Assembly (NCBI GenBank): GCA_021826965.1
Contig: JAKAYA010000005.1
Coordinates: forward strand, 1 to 64,000
Length of the DNA: 64,000 nt
Direction: 5' to 3'
From: Nitrospirota bacterium
GTDB lineage: Bacteria; Nitrospirota; Leptospirillia; Leptospirillales; Leptospirillaceae
This document shows, piece by piece, positions 1-9,442 of this stretch. The translations under genes were made by a program, and so were the position numbers. Under the pieces are notes generated by a model that worked only from the letters and a program-made list of their open reading frames with translations, made no database searches and was not told where the DNA came from. The number at the start of each line of letters is the position of its first letter. Position 1 is the first letter of the stretch.

Positions 1-161
1 CGGTGCAGACCTTCGGAGGACTCCTCGATGATCTGGGAACCCTCGTCAAAAACATGATGCAGGCGGGAAAAGACGAGGGTGCGTGCTTCGCCATGCTGAC
101 CCGGAGCACGCCCTTCCAGCAGAAAGCGCTGGATCTCCTGGGGGTTGGCCCGAATCTCTGA
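1..161 (+). CDS. C-terminal end of a probable IS1634-type transposase (cut by window edge)
   Basis: Reading from base 3 gives about 52 codons ending at TGA 159-161, in a frame the ORF track does not list because the start lies outside the window. The tail contains LLDDLGTLVKNM and TPFQQKALDLLGV. This resembles, from memory, the end of IS1634/DUF4277 transposases (LATLTRN... TPLQQRAFELLG). It implies an insertion sequence enters the window from the left. Whether the full element is intact cannot be seen. The family call is by motif memory, not by search. Confidence 0.6.
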   Translation, partial: VQTFGGLLDDLGTLVKNMMQAGKDEGACFAMLTRSTPFQQKALDLLGVGPNL

Positions 162-180
162 ACGTAGTCAGACTCTGCAG

Positions 181-224
181 GGTCAAAAAAGGCAGAATTG
201 TCATATCTGCCGCCTTTTTTGACC
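181..224. repeat. Perfect 13-bp inverted repeat behind the transposase
   Basis: GGTCAAAAAAGGC (181-193) is exactly complementary to GCCTTTTTTGACC (212-224), with an 18-base loop. An inner ggcaga/tctgcc pairing is also possible. It lies 20 bases after the transposase stop. It could be the transcription stop of the transposase or part of the element terminus. No second copy is in the window to decide the IS boundary. Confidence 0.6.
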
Positions 225-289
225 ATTTTTGTTTCTGGAAGTTTAGATTAAGAAGTGGCAATACGGACGAGAGGTCGGTTCAAAAATAA

Positions 290-315
290 AAAAGGCCCGG
301 GATCCCGGGCCTTTT
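290..315. terminator. Bidirectional intrinsic terminator
   Basis: AAAA-GGCCCGGG-AT-CCCGGGCC-TTTT is a perfect palindrome with T runs on both strands. It sits just downstream of the minus-strand 39-aa gene and downstream of the plus-strand transposase tail, so it can stop transcription from both sides. Confidence 0.8.
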
Positions 316-355
316 AAAAGGAAAAAATAAGAGCTGATTAGGGAAGAGAATCGAA

Positions 356-475
356 TTATCCACCCTTGGGAAGATAAAACGGCGCCGAACCCACGTAAGT
401 AAACAACCAAGTCCACAACAGGCCAAGGACGATGGCTACTACAACGAGGCCATTAGCCCCCTTGTTCACATCCAT
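356..475 (-). CDS. 39-residue single-pass membrane protein, unknown
   Basis: This ORF is too short for the track. It reads MDVNKGANGLVVVAIVLGLL and continues through a hydrophobic segment (residues 9-30) to a short tail ending YLPKGG. A purine-rich AAAGGGGGGA lies upstream of the ATG, and the palindromic terminator at 290-315 follows. The size and topology resemble accessory subunits of respiratory oxidases, but nothing in the sequence proves that. It lies after pnp on the same strand (stop of pnp at 514) and may be cotranscribed with it. Confidence 0.5.
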   Translation of the reverse strand: MDVNKGANGLVVVAIVLGLLWTWLFTYVGSAPFYLPKGG

Positions 476-513
476 GGAGAGTCCCCCCTTTCCGCGTTGT
501 TTGTCAGCGGACG

Positions 514-2652
514 TTAACGCCCGCTGCCGACCCGGACCTCCCGATCAGCCCCCACCTCAGCGATGGCCTCTTTACGGGAAAGCCGGATTTTCCCCTGTCG
601 ATCAACCTCCAGAGCCTTGACAAGAATGAGGTCTCCTTCGGACACGACATCGGAAACCTTTTCGACACGACGGTCTTCCAGTTGAGATATGTGGCACAAT
701 CCGGTCGTACCCGGAAATAATTCCACAAATGCCCCGTAGTCTGCAACTGTTTTTACACGGCCGAGATAAACCTTTCCGACCTGCACTTCTTCGACGATCT
801 GGTTGATCATGTCGATCGCCTTTTGCGCGGCGACCTCATCTGTCGATGCGATCTGAATCAGTCCCGAATCATCGATTTCTATTTTGACACCTGTCTTTTC
901 TGTGATTCCCCGAATCACTTTTCCGCCAGGCCCGATCACTTCCCTTATCTTGTCCTGTTTGATCTTGAGGGTCAATATCCTCGGAGCAAACGGAGACATG
1001 GTGTTTCGAGAGGAAGGCAACGCCATCTTCATTTTTTCCATAATATGGAGCCGACCTTCGCGCGCTTTCTGAAGAGCTTCCCTCATCAGTCCGACCGTAA
1101 TCCCGGTGATCTTGATATCCATCTGGACGGCAGTGATCCCGTTTTCCGTCCCCGTCACCTTGAAGTCCATGTCTCCCAAGTGATCTTCCAGACCCAGAAT
1201 ATCGGAAAGGATCGCGATTCTCTCGCCTTCCTTGATCAACCCCATCGCAATACCTGCGACCGGAGCCTTGATCGGAATTCCGGCATCCATCATCGCAAGA
1301 GAACCACCACAAACGGTCGCCATGGAGGAAGATCCGTTTGATTCAAGAATGTCCGAAACCAATCGAATGGAATAAGGAAATGTTTCCCGTGAAGGGAGAA
1401 CATGCTTCAAAGCCCGTTCAGCCAGATTCCCGTGCCCGATCTCCCGACGACCGGGGCCTCTCATCGGTTTTGTTTCACCGACCGAAAAAGGAGGGAAGTT
1501 GTAATGGAGCATGAACCGCTTTGTCGACTCGCCTTCAAGCGCATCAATTCTCTGTTCGTCATCGGATGTCCCCAGCGTCGCGACAGAAAGGCTCTGAGTC
1601 TCGCCTCTGGTAAACAAAGCCGACCCGTGGGTACGGGGAAGGATTCCGACTTCAATCGTGATGGGACGAATATCCGAAAGTCCTCTTCCGTCTGCACGAA
1701 CCTTGTGGTCCAGGATCATCTCGCGCATGATCTGGCGTTCGAGCTCATGAAAAGCGTTATTGATCTCACGGTCTCCGACAGGAGATTCGGAGGTGTCCGG
1801 GGACTCCTGAAGAATTTTTTCCCGAATATCCCCGAGAATCTGGGCTGTCCGTTCCTGGCGTTCCTGCTTTACCGCAATTTTCAAAGCTTCCCGAAGTTTT
1901 TCAAGTCCCAGGGACTGAACAAGCTCCATAACCCTTGGCGAGATCGGGACTTCCGGAAGAGGCCGTTTCTCTTTTCCTGCCATCGCCCGGAGTTTTTCCT
2001 GGGCTTCGATCAGAGGAAGAATCGATTTGTGCGCCAGATCGATCGCAGCCAAAAACGTCTCTTCCGAAATTTCACTCCCCTGCCCTTCGACCATCATGAT
2101 GGCGTCACGCGTACCAGCGACAACGAGATCCAGGGAAGACCGTTCCTGCTCTTCCAATGTCGGGTTGACGATAAAAGTTCCGTCCACACAACCCACCTTG
2201 ACTGCTCCGACCGGACTCATAAAAGGAATGTCCGAAACATACAGGGCTGCCGAGGATGCCACAACAGCCATAACATCCGAGATTCCACCCCTGTCGATCG
2301 AGATGACACTTGCAATCAATTGGGTATCAAAGAAAAAACCTTCCGGGAACAATGGTCTCAATGGTCGATCGATGAGTCTGCTGTTCAGAACCTCTCGCTC
2401 GGAGGGTTTTCCTTCACGCTTGAAAAATCCTCCGGGAATCTTCCCCGCAGCATAAGCTCTTTCCTGGTAATCAACGGTTAGAGGCAGGAAATCGATACCT
2501 GGCTTGCTCACCTTCGAAGCGACAGCTGTAGCGATGACGACTGTTCCATCCGCCCAGACGACAACAGATCCGTCTGCCTGCTTGGCCATCCGCCCTGTCT
2601 CCAGGCGGACCGATTTTCCGCCGACAACGGCTTCCACAACAATGGGGTTCAT
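514..2652 (-). CDS. pnp: Polyribonucleotide nucleotidyltransferase
   Basis: This is a 712-residue protein of normal PNPase length. It degrades RNA 3'-5' by phosphorolysis in the cytoplasm. Two RNase PH-like halves are followed by a KH domain at about 555-620 (IREVIGPGGKVIRGITEKTG, intact GxxG loop) and an S1 domain at about 622-695 (VGKVYLGRVKTVADYGAFVE). The start ATG has AAAGGA 6 bases upstream. It follows rpsO on the same strand, as in many bacteria. A terminator-like hairpin lies between the two genes. Confidence 0.97.
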   Translation of the reverse strand: MNPIVVEAVVGGKSVRLETGRMAKQADGSVVVWADGTVVIATAVASKVSKPGIDFLPLTVDYQERAYAAGKIPGGFFKREGKPSEREVLNSRLIDRPLRPLFPEGFFFDTQLIASVISIDRGGISDVMAVVASSAALYVSDIPFMSPVGAVKVGCVDGTFIVNPTLEEQERSSLDLVVAGTRDAIMMVEGQGSEISEETFLAAIDLAHKSILPLIEAQEKLRAMAGKEKRPLPEVPISPRVMELVQSLGLEKLREALKIAVKQERQERTAQILGDIREKILQESPDTSESPVGDREINNAFHELERQIMREMILDHKVRADGRGLSDIRPITIEVGILPRTHGSALFTRGETQSLSVATLGTSDDEQRIDALEGESTKRFMLHYNFPPFSVGETKPMRGPGRREIGHGNLAERALKHVLPSRETFPYSIRLVSDILESNGSSSMATVCGGSLAMMDAGIPIKAPVAGIAMGLIKEGERIAILSDILGLEDHLGDMDFKVTGTENGITAVQMDIKITGITVGLMREALQKAREGRLHIMEKMKMALPSSRNTMSPFAPRILTLKIKQDKIREVIGPGGKVIRGITEKTGVKIEIDDSGLIQIASTDEVAAQKAIDMINQIVEEVQVGKVYLGRVKTVADYGAFVELFPGTTGLCHISQLEDRRVEKVSDVVSEGDLILVKALEVDRQGKIRLSRKEAIAEVGADREVRVGSGR

Positions 2653-2684
2653 TTTTTATCCTTTCAACTCCCGAATCCTCATAT

Positions 2685-2754
2685 AAAAAAGGCGGTATTC
2701 AGATGGCCATGCAAGAGCCTTCGAAAAGCTCCTGAATGCCCGTCTGAATCCGCC
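2685..2754 (-). terminator. rpsO-pnp intergenic hairpin with T run
   Basis: On the minus strand GGCGGATTCAGA pairs with TCTGAATACCGCC (one bulge) and is followed by TTTTTTATAT. An inner GAGC/GCTC hairpin sits in the loop. It fits a partial terminator after rpsO. In E. coli this spot holds an RNase III-processed stem that controls pnp (established knowledge), so it may have a double role here. Confidence 0.7.
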
Positions 2755-2767
2755 CCAGACAACAAGC

Positions 2768-3037
2768 CTACTTCCTGAGCCCCAACCGCGTGATCACATC
2801 CTGATACTTGGCAAGGTTCACTCTTTGAAGATAATTCAGATGACGCCTCCTGAGACTGACCATCAGGAGAAGCCCCCGACGGGAGTGCTTGTCTTTCGGG
2901 AACTTGCGAAAATGTTCCCCCAACTGGTTGATGCGCTCAGTCAGGATGGCGATCTGAACTTCGGGTGACCCGGTATCCTTGGGGTTCATCTGAAAACTGT
3001 TGATAACCGATTGTTTTTTTTCTTTGGACAAAGCCAT
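2768..3037 (-). CDS. rpsO: 30S ribosomal protein S15
   Basis: The protein has 89 residues, the standard S15 length. It contains the conserved block [17 protein letters not shown] and the C-terminal [10 protein letters not shown] region that binds 16S rRNA. It binds the central domain of 16S rRNA early in 30S assembly. It lies between truB and pnp in the conserved order. The start ATG is preceded by GAGAGGTTTGTTGGC, with a GAGAGG ribosome binding site. Confidence 0.97.
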   Translation of the reverse strand: MALSKEKKQSVINSFQMNPKDTGSPEVQIAILTERINQLGEHFRKFPKDKHSRRGLLLMVSLRRRHLNYLQRVNLAKYQDVITRLGLRK

Positions 3038-3094
3038 GCCAACAAACCTCTCGATTGAACGATTGTTCCAGTGGAACTGTTGTTTTCGTACTGT

Positions 3095-4072
3095 TCAGAG
3101 CCCGTCGACCAGCTTGTCGATACGGGCCACGGGCAATCCCTTGGGAAGCCGGTCAAGCTCGGAGCTCGATACGGACGCCTTGCCCACAGCAATGCATTTG
3201 CCTTTACGGTCCGATATTCTAACGATTTCTGACAAATTAAACAATCCACTTGTGCGATAAATCTGAAAAGCCAGGAGCAAGGCCCCCCGATGAATATCCG
3301 GAAGATGAACATCCAATATGCGGATTTCCGGCAAACTTTCCAGGATTTCGGCCGGACTCCATAGGTAGGAGTGGAACCCATTCTCGGTTTCCCCGGAAAT
3401 CAGATCCGGAAGAGAAACAGCGTCTTGAATCCGAAAACGTCCGAACTCTTCCCGCCTCAAGGAAACAACGTGACCTCCAAGACCCATTGCCTCGCCTATT
3501 TCCTCTGCGATCGTCCGTACAAAAGTTCCCTTCGAGCATCTCATCCGGAATGAGGCGATTTTCCCTTCAGCCGGATAGCCTGTCAATTCCAGGGAGTGAA
3601 TCTCTATCCGGCGAGATTCCCTCTCGACCTCTATCCCCTTGCGAGCAAGCCGGTAAAGAGGTGTCCCGTTTTTTTTGACCGCCGAATACATCGGAGGTTT
3701 CTGGAATCTGACTCCCGTAAATTCCGAAAGCAAAGATTCGAGTCTCACGGAATCCAGGCGATCAAACTCCTTGAAGGATATCGGCCTGCCTTCCGCATCC
3801 CCGGTATCTGTCCTGATTCCGAAGAGAACATCGAAACGATAAGTTTTGTCATAGCCGTGAATCAGCTCTGACAGACGTGTCGATTTCCCCACAAATACGG
3901 GGAGGACGCCAGTGGCCATCGGATCAAGTGTTCCACCATGACCGACTCGGGTGAATCCGAGTTCCTTTCGAACTCGGGCAACAACATCATGCGATGTCAA
4001 ACCGGAGGGTTTGTCGACAAGAAACATGCCCGATATCTTTTCCGTCAGCGAAGGCGATGCCACCCGGTTCAT
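3095..4072 (-). CDS. truB: tRNA pseudouridine(55) synthase
   Basis: The 325-residue enzyme makes the T-loop pseudouridine in tRNA. It opens with the TruB signature FLVDKPSGLTSHDVV and has the catalytic aspartate in GGTLDPMATGVLPV near residue 50. A C-terminal PUA-like extension (GRALLLAFQ..., KGKCIAVGKA) is present. Its start overlaps the rbfA stop by four bases (ATGA), so the two are translationally coupled in the rimP-pnp operon. Confidence 0.95.
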   Translation of the reverse strand: MNRVASPSLTEKISGMFLVDKPSGLTSHDVVARVRKELGFTRVGHGGTLDPMATGVLPVFVGKSTRLSELIHGYDKTYRFDVLFGIRTDTGDAEGRPISFKEFDRLDSVRLESLLSEFTGVRFQKPPMYSAVKKNGTPLYRLARKGIEVERESRRIEIHSLELTGYPAEGKIASFRMRCSKGTFVRTIAEEIGEAMGLGGHVVSLRREEFGRFRIQDAVSLPDLISGETENGFHSYLWSPAEILESLPEIRILDVHLPDIHRGALLLAFQIYRTSGLFNLSEIVRISDRKGKCIAVGKASVSSSELDRLPKGLPVARIDKLVDGL

Positions 4073-4479
4073 CGGTCACCTTCCAGTTCGTCCATGAGAG
4101 AAGAGGAGTTCCTCTTGTTGTCGGACTTTTCTCCATGTCTGTGTCCGTCGGAAGAATTCTGTCCCGGACTTCCTCCTCCACCCATCCCTGGAGGGACGAC
4201 GAACTCGATATCCGGAATCCATTTCATCCGAAGAAGCTTTCCGACTTCCCGGCGAATAAGGCCTTTGTACCGTAACAGCAACCGTTCATAGTGCTGGGGA
4301 TCCTCACCAGGAAATACGGAATAGAGGACGCGCGCAACCTTCAGGTCATCGGTCAGATCAACATGGATGACAGTCAGACGACCCAAAGCCGGTTCTGCGG
4401 AAAAACGCGAAAGCACCAATGCGATGATTTCCCGGATTTCAGAAGAGACCCGGTCAGCCCTGCGATATACTGGTTTCAT
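4069..4479 (-). CDS. rbfA: Ribosome-binding factor A
   Basis: This 136-residue protein has the RbfA core (RADRVSSEIREIIALVLSR, then VDLTDDLKVARVLYSVF) and a hydrophilic C-terminal tail rich in Gly, Ser, Asp and Glu. It binds free 30S particles and helps mature the 5' end of 16S rRNA. It sits between ylxP and truB and overlaps both (TGATG with ylxP, ATGA with truB), a tightly coupled ribosome-maturation operon. Confidence 0.93.
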   Translation of the reverse strand: MKPVYRRADRVSSEIREIIALVLSRFSAEPALGRLTVIHVDLTDDLKVARVLYSVFPGEDPQHYERLLLRYKGLIRREVGKLLRMKWIPDIEFVVPPGMGGGGSPGQNSSDGHRHGEKSDNKRNSSSLMDELEGDR

Positions 4480-4778
4480 CAGATATACTCTTGGATTTCA
4501 TCCAGAACCTGAATTTCCGGATGAGAGGCAACAAAGGATGCGACAGAGGATAGCGTTTTCTCTACCTGCACGCGGTTGGCCGATACATACACAACTTCAA
4601 GGACGGATTTTTGCCAAAGGTCCATATCGCCCGTCTCCGCGATTGAGACATGGAATCTGTCCTGGATCTTTTTTTTCAATCCGGAAAGATGGAATCGCTT
4701 TTCCTTCAACGAATGGGAAAAGGGGAAATGAAGGACCAGGATCAGATGTCCGATCGAGCTGTGGCTACTTCCTCCCAA
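4479..4778 (-). CDS. DUF503 (YlxP-like) protein
   Basis: The 99-residue protein matches the YlxP/DUF503 pattern: LVLHFPFSHSLKEKR, then LKKKIQDRFHVSIAETGDMDLWQKSVLEV. The family is almost always placed between infB and rbfA, as here. It has been linked to RNA or ribosome biology, but its biochemical role is unsettled. Its stop overlaps the rbfA start. The gap from the infB stop is only about 19 bases. Confidence 0.88.
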   Translation of the reverse strand: MGGSSHSSIGHLILVLHFPFSHSLKEKRFHLSGLKKKIQDRFHVSIAETGDMDLWQKSVLEVVYVSANRVQVEKTLSSVASFVASHPEIQVLDEIQEYI

Positions 4779-4797
4779 CGTCCTTCATATCCTCGAC

Positions 4798-7398
4798 CTA
4801 TCCTTCCAGTTTTGCGGCGATCTTTTCTTCCGTGAAGCATTCGATTATATCGCCTGGCTTGATATCCTGATAGTTCTCGATGGAAACACCACACTCATAT
4901 CCGAAGGCAACTTCCTTGACGTCGTCCTTGAATCTCTTGAGCTGGTTGATTTTGCCGGTATAAACGACAACATCATCTCGAAGAAGGCGGACAGAAGCTC
5001 CCCCCTTCTGGATCATGCCCTCCAGCACATAGCAGCCGGCAACTGTTCCAACTTTACTGATGAAATAAACCTCACGGACCTCGACACGACCCAGAATTTT
5101 TTCTCGTATCGTGGGAGCGAGAAGACCTTCCATGGCTTTTCGGACATCTTCAATGGCATCGTAAATAACCGAATAAAACTTGACATCCACTTTCTCTTTT
5201 TCTGCCAGAATGGCCGCCTTCGAATCCGGGCGAACATTGAACCCGAGGATGATAGCGTTTGACGCTTGTGCCAGAAGAACATCGGTTTCCCTTATACCTC
5301 CGACACCTTCATGAATGAAGCGCACCCGGACCTGGGACGTACCGATTTTGCCCAACGCATGCCGGATCGGCTCCAGGGAGCCTTGCACATCCACTTTCAG
5401 AATCAGGTTCAGCTCCTTCGTTTCCCCATCTTGCATCTGGGCGTAGAAGTCTTCCAGGGAAACCTTCTTCTGGCGAATCATCTGAGCCGACCGCTGTTTA
5501 AGCAATCGGCTCTGTGCCACCTGTCTGCCACTCTTCTCGTCTTCGACCACAACAAAAGACTCTCCCGGCTGTGGAACTCCGTCCAGCCCGATGATTTCCG
5601 CCGGGAAAGATGGAAGGACCTCCTGGACTCTCTGGCCTCGATCATTGATCAAGCTGCGGACGCGACCGAAGTTCCCTCCAACAACAAGAAAGTCTCCCAC
5701 ACGCAAAGTCCCGTTCTGGACAAGGGCAGTCGCCACTGGACCACGCCCCTTGTCCAGTTTTGATTCGATCACCACACCCTGAGATCGTCTGTCGGGATTC
5801 GCCTTCAGATCAAGAATATCCGCCTGCAAAAGCACCATTTCCAGAAGATGGTCGAGGCCTGTTCTTTTTTTGGCCGAAACAGGACAATAGATCGTTTGAC
5901 CTCCCCATGCCTCGGGAATCAGTCCCATGCCAGAAAGTTCCTGCATGACACGGTCCGGATTGGCCTCCGGTTTATCGACCTTGTTCAGCGCGACAATAAT
6001 GGGAACATTCGCAGCTTTCGAGTGATTGATCGCCTCAATCGTCTGGGGCATGACGCCGTCATCGGCTGCGACAACCAGAATGACAACATCCGTGACCTTG
6101 GCCCCGCGGGCTCTCATGGCGGTAAACGCTTCGTGTCCCGGAGTGTCCAGGAATGTGATGTTCCGATCCCTCTCCGTGATGGTGTAGGCACCGATATGCT
6201 GGGTGATTCCACCAGCTTCCGCCTCGGCAATCTTTGACTTTCGAATGGCATCCAGAAGCGTTGTCTTTCCGTGGTCCGTGTGCCCCATGATCGTCACGAC
6301 CGGAGGACGGGAAACAAGATGCCCAGGATCTTCGCCTTCGGTTCCGAGCAGAACGTCCTCAGACTCTTCCGATTGAACCTCCACCCCGATTCCGAGGGAT
6401 TCGGCCAGAAGGACGGCGGCATCCGGGTCGATCGGCTGATTGATTGTGACCATCACCCCCATGCCCATCAGCTTCATAATGACTTCCTGGGCTTTAAGCC
6501 CCAGGCGGTCCGCATACTCCTTGACACTGATCCCTTCCTCGATCTTGATACTTTTTTTACGCGTTTTTGTCCCTTCTGGCATAGCCGGAGCCGAACGGGA
6601 AAAACTGCGATCTTTTCGCCGGTGAAAGCTGTTCTTCTTGCCAGCCTGTTGACGGAATCCTGTGTTATTTTGGGGTCGAGAAGCCTCTTTGGGTGGCATT
6701 CCGGGAAGCACCGCGCTCTGAGGCATGCGATTCACCGGAGCGGAAGACTTCGGCTGCACGGACTCTGCCGGCGCTTCCACTTCCCCCACTTCTTCCGTTT
6801 CGAGAAGTTCCTCTGAGCCCAACAGGAGAAGCCTGTCGGACTTACGGGGCCTGTCCTTCACAGGCTTTACGGTCTTCCCCTTCTTGTCCAGCGACGGTTT
6901 TCCATCCTTGTCGCGGCCTTTTTTCTCGTCTTTCCCTGCGGGTTCGGGCGCAGCGTTCCGTTCGAGCAAACTTTCCTTTTTCGGATGTAAACCGGCTTGT
7001 TCAAGAGAAGAAACCGAAGAAGAGGGTTCTGATACCTGCGTAACGGGAGAGACCTCTTCTTTGGGACGAATGGTCTCTTCTTCCTGATCATGCGCTGACC
7101 GGGGAAGCAGTGAATGGTCCGCCTGGTCCTCTGGTGACGGGGATTCTCCCTCGGAAGAAGAATTCTCATTTTCCGAGGCGAGCGCAGGAGAGCTTGTCTT
7201 CTTCTTGATCAAAATCGATTTTTTCTTTTCCTGGGGGGGTTCGTCACCCTTTTTGAATCGAACCTTGATCTGAGCAACGGTCTTCTCATCCAGCACACTC
7301 ATGTGATTGGGGGCATGAATCCCCCACCCCTTAAGTTTAGCCAGAAGAGCCTTGCTCTCCATTTTCAGATCTCTTGCCAGCTCATAGACTTTGATCAA
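4798..7398 (-). CDS. infB: Translation initiation factor IF-2
   Basis: The 866-residue GTPase positions initiator tRNA on the 30S subunit. The N-terminal IF2_N helix ([20 protein letters not shown]) is followed by a long charged low-complexity linker (about 55-290) and a second IF2_N region ([19 protein letters not shown]). The G domain starts near 365 with [17 protein letters not shown] and [12 protein letters not shown]-terminal domains II-IV follow. The start is the conserved MIKVYELA. Next upstream in the operon is nusA, 33 bases away. Confidence 0.97.
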   Translation of the reverse strand: MIKVYELARDLKMESKALLAKLKGWGIHAPNHMSVLDEKTVAQIKVRFKKGDEPPQEKKKSILIKKKTSSPALASENENSSSEGESPSPEDQADHSLLPRSAHDQEEETIRPKEEVSPVTQVSEPSSSVSSLEQAGLHPKKESLLERNAAPEPAGKDEKKGRDKDGKPSLDKKGKTVKPVKDRPRKSDRLLLLGSEELLETEEVGEVEAPAESVQPKSSAPVNRMPQSAVLPGMPPKEASRPQNNTGFRQQAGKKNSFHRRKDRSFSRSAPAMPEGTKTRKKSIKIEEGISVKEYADRLGLKAQEVIMKLMGMGVMVTINQPIDPDAAVLLAESLGIGVEVQSEESEDVLLGTEGEDPGHLVSRPPVVTIMGHTDHGKTTLLDAIRKSKIAEAEAGGITQHIGAYTITERDRNITFLDTPGHEAFTAMRARGAKVTDVVILVVAADDGVMPQTIEAINHSKAANVPIIVALNKVDKPEANPDRVMQELSGMGLIPEAWGGQTIYCPVSAKKRTGLDHLLEMVLLQADILDLKANPDRRSQGVVIESKLDKGRGPVATALVQNGTLRVGDFLVVGGNFGRVRSLINDRGQRVQEVLPSFPAEIIGLDGVPQPGESFVVVEDEKSGRQVAQSRLLKQRSAQMIRQKKVSLEDFYAQMQDGETKELNLILKVDVQGSLEPIRHALGKIGTSQVRVRFIHEGVGGIRETDVLLAQASNAIILGFNVRPDSKAAILAEKEKVDVKFYSVIYDAIEDVRKAMEGLLAPTIREKILGRVEVREVYFISKVGTVAGCYVLEGMIQKGGASVRLLRDDVVVYTGKINQLKRFKDDVKEVAFGYECGVSIENYQDIKPGDIIECFTEEKIAAKLEG

Positions 7399-7431
7399 GC
7401 GAAAAAACTCCCTTGTTAAATCATGTCAACA

Positions 7432-8805
7432 TCAATCTTGATTCGATTGTGCTTGATTCGATTGTGAAAGTTCTGGAGATCCCGGCTCTGAAGTCGGTTC
7501 TCCCAGGAAGTCCTGGGCTGTCTGAATCAGTTTGGCAGCTGTCTTTGGACCGAACTTTGGCAATGCCGAAATTGCTTCCACAGAAGCTTGGGCTATGGCT
7601 TTCAGTGTATCAAACCCGGCATCCTTCAGGATTTCGGCCATATTGCCTCCAACACCCGGGAGGTCTTCAATACGGAGGAGGCTTGTATCTCCGCTTTGAG
7701 CGCCGAACGACTCCGCAAGAGAAGCGACCCTTTCCGCCCGTTCGTCCATCCCAGGCTCCGACTGCATCTGGGTTTCGCTGAAAATATCCACCTTCCAGCC
7801 GGTCAGCTTGGCCGCAAGACGCACGTTATGTCCGCGACGTCCGATAGCAAGCGAAAGCTGGGAATCCTGAACGACCACGGTTGCGACTTTTTCGGCCCCC
7901 ATGTCTTTTATGGACACCCTTACCGCCTTTGCCGGGCTCAAGGCACGAGCAATGAAAGTGGGGGCATCCGGATTCCATTCGATAATGTCCACTTTCTCAC
8001 CATGCAGCTCCCGGACGACCGCCTGAACACGAACTCCTTTGACTCCCACGCACGAACCCACAGGATCGACGTTGGGATCACGGGAGTAAACGGCAATCTT
8101 GGCCCGCTCGCCCGGTTCCCGAACAACACTCCGTATCTCAAGCACCCCTTCGGCAATTTCCGGAACTTCCTTTTCGAACAGCCGGGCAACAAAATCGGGA
8201 TGCGTCCGGGACAACACAAGTTGTGGTCCCCGACTGGTCGTCCGCATATCCAGAAGAAGCGCCTTGATCCTGTCTCCCCGCCGGAAACTTTCGCGCGGCA
8301 TTTGCTCTCTCAAAGGAAGGATTGACTCTGTCTTACCCAGGTCAACAATATAATTTTTCCGTTCATGACCGATGATTACCCCGTTGACAATATCACCTTG
8401 TCGCCCGCCGAACTCTTTCGTGACAACATCCCACTCGGCTTCGCGCACCTTCTGAAACATCACCTGTTTTGCCGCCTGGGCTGCGATCCTCCCAAAGTCA
8501 TCGATCTCAAGATAGGAGCCAATTTCGTCACCGATTTCGGCTTCCGGGTCCGACTCCAGCGCTTCAGACAGAGAAACCTCTTCCGATGGGTTTTCTACCT
8601 GTTCGACGATGCGACGGATCTGAAGGACTTGAACCTCACCCGTTCTCGGGTTGATTTCCACCTGAAAATTTTCTCCTCCTCCGTAACGCTTGCGCGCAGC
8701 AGCCAACAATGCCGACTCAAGTGCTACAATGAGGGTTTCCTGGGAAATCCCCTTTTCCCGGTGCAGTTGATCGATCACGCTTAAAAGTTCTTGATTCACC
8801 ATCAC
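7432..8805 (-). CDS. nusA: Transcription termination/antitermination factor NusA
   Basis: The 457-residue protein has the N-terminal RNA polymerase-binding domain (LLSVIDQLHREKGI), an S1 domain (GDIVNGVIIGHERKNYIVDL), two KH domains (VDPVGSCVGVKGVRVQAV; GRRGHNVRLAAKLTGW) and a C-terminal helix-hairpin-helix pair (DLPGVGGNMAEIL, LPKFGPKTAAKLI). It modulates pausing and termination. The extreme C terminus SQSNQAQSNQD comes from a 15-bp tandem duplication in the DNA. Gene order rimP-nusA-infB is conserved. Confidence 0.96.
   Translation of the reverse strand: MMVNQELLSVIDQLHREKGISQETLIVALESALLAAARKRYGGGENFQVEINPRTGEVQVLQIRRIVEQVENPSEEVSLSEALESDPEAEIGDEIGSYLEIDDFGRIAAQAAKQVMFQKVREAEWDVVTKEFGGRQGDIVNGVIIGHERKNYIVDLGKTESILPLREQMPRESFRRGDRIKALLLDMRTTSRGPQLVLSRTHPDFVARLFEKEVPEIAEGVLEIRSVVREPGERAKIAVYSRDPNVDPVGSCVGVKGVRVQAVVRELHGEKVDIIEWNPDAPTFIARALSPAKAVRVSIKDMGAEKVATVVVQDSQLSLAIGRRGHNVRLAAKLTGWKVDIFSETQMQSEPGMDERAERVASLAESFGAQSGDTSLLRIEDLPGVGGNMAEILKDAGFDTLKAIAQASVEAISALPKFGPKTAAKLIQTAQDFLGEPTSEPGSPELSQSNQAQSNQD
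7437..7466. repeat. 15-bp perfect tandem duplication at the 3' end of nusA
   Basis: CTTGATTCGATTGTG occurs twice head to tail (7437-7451 and 7452-7466). On the minus strand it encodes a repeated five-residue unit just before the nusA stop. It is in frame and adds five residues, so it probably arose by slippage or unequal recombination. Confidence 0.85.
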
Positions 8806-8809
8806 CCTT

Positions 8810-9364
8810 TCAGAATCCCACGGAGGGATCCCCTCCCTCAGTTAGTCGGACCGGATCTTCACCCGGATTTCTGGAATTGCCAGAGACAGCATCTAACCAG
8901 AACTCGGCTCTGGCCTCAGCAACAATACCAAGCGGAATTGAATGTCTGATCTGTTTTTTACCTTCGGTCGAAGAAATCAGAAGGACGCCATCCTGAACGC
9001 TCTCGATAATCCCCCGGAAAACCCGTTGCCCCTGGAGGGACTCCATCGTTTTGACTTTGATGTGTTTCCCGAGATGGATCAACAGGTCTTCCGGTACACG
9101 AAGTATTCGGTCGAGACCGGGAGAACTGACTTCAAGCCGATATTTGCCAGGGAATGGATCCAGGACATCGAGAAGATCGCTGATGCGGCGACTGACTGTT
9201 TCCAGCTGATCAAGACCGACACCTTCGGGGTGATCCACGAAGACCTTGAACACCCCCCCGCTTTTACCCGGAAGTACGAGGTCGTGCAGACTGAGCCCCA
9301 TCGGGGTCAGAATATGGTCAAGTTCCTTTTCGAAATGCATTTTAAAATCCAAAGAAGAAATCAT
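8810..9364 (-). CDS. rimP: Ribosome maturation factor RimP
   Basis: The 184-residue protein matches RimP (YhbC). The N-terminal part has DLVLPGKSGGVFKVFVD followed by VSRRISDLLDVLDPFPGKYRLEVSSPGLDR, the family signature. A C-terminal Sm-like region follows (HIKVKTMESLQGQRVFRGII). It is needed for 30S maturation. It is the first ribosome-related gene of the operon and is five bases upstream of nusA. The ribosome binding site is modest (AGAAAGAT). Confidence 0.94.
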   Translation of the reverse strand: MISSLDFKMHFEKELDHILTPMGLSLHDLVLPGKSGGVFKVFVDHPEGVGLDQLETVSRRISDLLDVLDPFPGKYRLEVSSPGLDRILRVPEDLLIHLGKHIKVKTMESLQGQRVFRGIIESVQDGVLLISSTEGKKQIRHSIPLGIVAEARAEFWLDAVSGNSRNPGEDPVRLTEGGDPSVGF

Positions 9365-9442
9365 ATCTTTCTAACATGCTCCCACAGACAAAATCAATAA
9401 AACACATGATTCAGGCACCCGCACAAGAACGAACCAGGACAG

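Noticed and set aside
1402-2481. 359-residue plus-strand ORF opposite pnp
   Set aside because: Antisense shadow of pnp without ribosome binding site or known domain.
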